From Synanceia verrucosa (taxonomy: Eukaryota > Chordata > Actinopteri > Perciformes > Synanceiidae), in assembly GCA_029721515.1 (NCBI GenBank), contig CM056551.1:28940437-29004436 (forward strand): 64,000 nucleotides of DNA, given 5' to 3'. The position numbers and the translations under genes were made by a program. Under the pieces are notes generated by a model. The model did no database searches. It was not told where the DNA came from and saw only the letters and a program-made list of their open reading frames with translations. This document shows positions 60,316-64,000 of the stretch, piece by piece (position 1 is the first letter of the stretch; each line of letters starts with the position of its first letter).

Positions 60316-62679
60316 ACCAAACACAAAATTATTTAGTGGGGCTTAAGAATGTTTACATATTGTGGATGGTGGCAAACACTATCTTCTATCTATCTGGAGG
60401 AAATAAAGGCCAAAGCTAAAAAAAAAAAAAAGGAATATATTGGGTTGTTCTCATGAGCTTTAATCCTCTGAGGCATCACAAGCAGATTAGTTTTACAAAC
60501 ACTAACATGGTTGGAAAAATGGGCTGAAGGTGGAAATCAGTGATGATGACACTCTTGGTCTGTCCATTCTCTGGACAAACACTGGAAATCTTTTTCATGC
60601 AAACGGATGAATTCCAAAAATCGGGTTTGTTTGTTTTTTTTCTCCCTGAATTCAGATCTGCCAACTACCTTTCAGACACATTCATCTTCGTCTTTGTCTT
60701 GTCTCCCACCGTCTGTTTATTCTGGCATTCATCAGCGCCGTTACTGCCATGCCCGTCACTTCGCTCGGAGGGAAATGAAAAAAGCAGTCATTTTACGGTG
60801 CGGGCTAAAGGTTAGTTCATGTAGAGGGAGTCTGGCACATCATTCCTCTCGTGCTGCAGAGACAATACTGAGCAAAAGTACAATGAAAGTTCATAAAATG
60901 TCTCTGAATTTGGCTAAAGGTTACATGGAGAAAATAGAGAAAACTGTTCAGAAACTAAGAGACCAAAAAGACCAAAAGACCGCAGAAAAATGTGTCGTCA
61001 ACTTTGCACTCTGCACTTAAGAAGAGATTTAAGTCTTTCCATATTTCCTGTCTCGAACGCCTCATTAGATCACATCCATGCCTGCGACTAAATGAAGAGC
61101 AATTAGCTCCGTTAAATCCTCCAAAAGGCCACGCTGGCGATAAAAAGGACTGATAGCTCAGGTGGCAAACATGGCCTCGTCCGGAGGTAACCTGGTGAAA
61201 TTTTATTTTATTTTTTAGCTTTTTTTGTAGCTCCTCGGAGGTGATGAATGGCAATAGGTATAGCGCCAGTAGCGATGTCTCTTGAAGTAGCTTATTCTGT
61301 GCTGCCAAGCATGATTTATGACAAGAAGTGGAGGAGGAGGAGGGAACTCTGACTTCACCGTTTGCCCTCCTGCACTTTTCCATATCATCCAAGAGGAGTT
61401 TGGAGTTTGGATTGACACAGAAACTGCACACATCTGGTCTGGAGAGGCAGCCAACGAGCTTTAAATAAGAAAGGGAATAGGTGGAAATGGGTAAATAGAT
61501 ATATGATTTGGCAAAAAAGGGAATAGTTTCCACAACAGAGAATATTATTGCTTCATTTTTAAAAAGATCACACGTTGTTGGAGTGTGAATAAGAAGGTGG
61601 TGGGTGTGTTTTCCAGTAAATGTGTGGAGAAATATTGGATGCTGACTGCTTATTTAAATGACAGTGCTGAGTGCAGGATTTCTCCACGCCTGTGTCGACT
61701 GAAATATCGCTGCCACCTGACTGACTGCAAGATTTAAGTCTGTTTTTTTTATTTCTTTGATGGAAATCACATCAAAATGTGACACATTTATGGTTGCTGC
61801 TAATCTGAGTCAACACTATTCGCCCTCTTTCTTTCAAAAAAGAAAATAAAAGCAGCATTACATAGCTTTTTTGTAATATATTTTGTTGAAAGTGAGTAAA
61901 ATACACAACAACGTTTCTCCTTTTTCTTTCCCCCCAGTCCGTCACACTTTAAAAAATAAAGAGACAAGCTCAAGTTTTTTTTATTGTTCAGACACATCAG
62001 ATGGAGCATTCATGAAGTGGAAAGCAGAAACATGTACTGCACTCAAGTCCTATTTTTAGATACTTAAACTTTACTTGACTATTTCCATTTTTAAATATTT
62101 CATACTTGTGTTTCACTACATTTAATGGCACTAAAAAGTCACTGTTTCACTCCACTGCATTTATTTGAAAGCTGTGCAGCTGAAGATTTAACCTATAACA
62201 CCCCAAATTAGTAAATTATATTTTTATTATTAAATTACGCACAGTTAAAGTCAGTTTGAGCAGCTACAACACTGAAATTCTGAATAAATATTCATGCATC
62301 AATATGACTACTGCTAATAATAATAAAGTACATTGACTAGAAACATATTGCTGCATTATAAACACTTGTACTTTGTAATATTTTGACTACATTAATTTTA
62401 TTATGTGATTTATTCACATAACGAGATATAAACAAGAAAATATAAAAAAGGACAACAGCACAGGGAACATATACAGCTGCAATATCTGTCAGTTAAGTAA
62501 AGGTTTTTTTGCAGGAATTTCTTATAATAGATTACTTTTACATTGTGGCATTCGTATTTTTACTTCTACACATTTATTTAAGGGTGTCATTTTGAGAAAG
62601 AAAGAAAACAAACAGAAACAAAGCACATAAAGAAAGAAAGAAAGAAAAACAACATAAAGAAAGAAAAAAGAATATATAA
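60316..62679. other. Non-coding DNA, no gene recognised
   Basis: AAATTATTTAGTGGGGCTTA at 60328 resembles the text near 4816. Overlapping open frames at 60540-61020 (plus) and 60955-61533 (minus) show no domain and no convincing splice structure. A-rich runs lie at 60419-60432, and an AAAG-rich segment at about 62595-62665. Confidence 0.5.
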
Positions 62680-62885
62680 TGATACATATATAATAATACA
62701 TATATATAATAATGCATATATATAATAATGCATATATATAATGATACATATATAATAATACATATATATAATGATACATATATAATAATACATATATATA
62801 ATAATACATATATATAATAATGCATATATATAATGATACATATATATAATGATACGTATATAATAATACATATATATAATAATGC

Positions 62886-62889
<4 letters not shown>
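62680..62889. repeat. AT-rich tandem array (ATACATATATAATA units)
   Basis: Units of about 14-17 bp such as TAATAATGCATATATA and TAATGATACATATA repeat to the start of a pure TA tract. Tyr/Ile-rich frames on the minus strand are an artefact of this array. Confidence 0.9.

Positions 62890-62931
<42 letters not shown>
62890..62931. repeat. (TA)n microsatellite
   Basis: Pure TA tract that continues the array; probably the expanded tail of the same repeat. Confidence 0.95.
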
Positions 62932-62932
<1 letters not shown>

Positions 62933-63836
62933 GATACATAGATAAGCTGTGATGCCACAGAGCTCCTTGTCGGCTCCATAAACTTTGCACTTGAACAGAT
63001 TTAGAGGGGGAACAGAGCGTCTCTGTAAACTCAGGCCATCAATCCACTCAAACAGGACTTAAAAAAATTTACTTTGGTTTGTTTTTCTCCTCCGTCAGCT
63101 GACCAACTCCCAAACAATCCTCTCTTCATATAGAGATAAATTTAACGCTAATGATGCAACTTGAGTGTGTCGAGTAATTCTGGTTGAGCGTTTTATTGTT
63201 CGGACACGCTTTTAAGGACCTCTGCCTTCCTAAATAATATTCACATAAAATCAATGCGGTTAAAATGTTCAAGGAGGATTTTAGCACCATAAGGATGAAT
63301 TAGACATTCAGAAACTCTATTAATTTCAGCGGAACGTGGCGTCATATTTAGATTTAATAGAAAGTTTTTAATGAAGCAGATTGGAAAAGGGATCCTTGCC
63401 TCCATTACCGCATGATGGATAACTGAGAAAGGTTAGCACCAACTCATTAACACTCTCTTAAATTACCAAAGTACTTGCCGCTTTCTCCCCCCCCTCTCTT
63501 TCTCGCCACCTTTCATTTTTCCCCTTAAATGAGATAAAATAATATTGAGAGGATGAGCGTTGAATCAAGTCCAACCATAATTAAATACACTGATGGGGTT
63601 AAAGTGTTCTCGAGTGCTGCTGCTCTTAGAAAAATGTTGCCGTGAGTTAAAATCACTCCGGCAAGTTTCCATCCAGACTGATGGATCGCAGTGTTTGTGT
63701 GGTAAAATACATATCCTTGTATGAGTTATTAAAGGAAAACAGAGCTGTGTTTTGAGTCAGCTGCTCCCAATTTATATGACACCCTGTGTTTGTAAATCCA
63801 TACAGGGCATAACTTGTCAGATTTACTCTCTGCAGG
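62932..63836. other. Non-coding DNA, no gene recognised
   Basis: Unique-looking sequence, C-run near 63487. No open frame of note, no repeat ends. Confidence 0.55.
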
Positions 63837-64000
63837 CTAACTCGTTGAGTGTCAGCTGATTTATAAAACAGCGTTTTTGTCCATTTTGAGTCATATTTCT
63901 AGACCCACAGAATATTTTGTACGATGTCTCTGAAAACACTGAATAGCTCAAATGAAAGAAGAGACTCTATTTCATCATGAAAAAAATGTTTGTTTTTACC
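63837..64000 (-). mobile_element. TTAA-type short DNA element, copy H (cut by window edge)
   Basis: Starts CTAACTCGTTGAGTGTCAG (TTAA decayed to CTAA), then GTTTTTGTCCATTTTGAGTC and the same body as copies D-G. The first part is shortened (the GTGTCTTGTTCCA block is missing). It continues beyond the window. Confidence 0.85.

Noticed and set aside
59476..60346. Four long Lys/Gln/Asn/His-rich plus-strand frames
   Set aside because: All three frames are open because the repeat unit almost lacks stop triplets. No coding signal beyond that.
62522..62990. Three overlapping Tyr/Ile-rich minus-strand open frames
   Set aside because: They are translations of the ATACATATATAATA array and the TA tract; units lack stops in several frames.

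Overview
This looks like a gene-poor stretch of a vertebrate nuclear genome, most likely a teleost fish. I see no operons, ribosome binding sites or dense coding. I do see a Tc1-family DNA transposon of the type common in fish, several short DNA-transposon derivatives with clean ends and target duplications, fragments resembling fish LINE 3' tails, long minisatellites and many (TA)n tracts. The organism assignment is inferred from this repeat content, not from an identified gene.

Layout. 1-1534 is plain non-coding DNA, followed by a 21-bp minisatellite (1535-2687). 4278-31151 is unique DNA with scattered insertions: five copies of a TTAA-flanked short element (A at 4278, B at 10173, C at 15709, D at 22984, E at 26437), a 29-bp minisatellite that repeats a splice-donor-like motif (9123-9324), a 706-bp element with inverted ends (13058-13763), two hAT-like pieces (18981-19705), an inverted/direct composite repeat (24049-24960) and a 663-bp hAT-type element with a perfect 8-bp target duplication (30489-31151). 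32206-34309 holds the best evidence for a minus-strand gene 3' end: candidate exons with splice signals and a poly(A) signal. An almost intact Tc1-like transposon (34485-35732) follows. A plus-strand candidate terminal exon with a poly(A) signal lies at 41014-41522. 42850-47530 has copy F and a 3.35-kb minisatellite of 30-31-bp units, most carrying CACGTG, which appears to have grown inside a LINE 3' tail. 47531-59540 is mostly unique DNA with copy G. 59541-60315 is a minisatellite rich in AAGATGGC. 60316-64000 is unique DNA, an AT-rich array and copy H running off the edge.

How the parts work together. No pathway or complex can be read here. The coding evidence is limited to one dead transposase and a few candidate exons whose parent genes I could not identify. 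The striking content is tandem and interspersed repeats that multiply transcription-factor-like motifs (FOX-like, E-box/CLEAR-like, YY1-like, CRE-like). Whether any of this is functional cannot be decided from sequence alone. Most long open frames in the window are side effects of tandem repeats whose units lack stops or whose length is a multiple of three.
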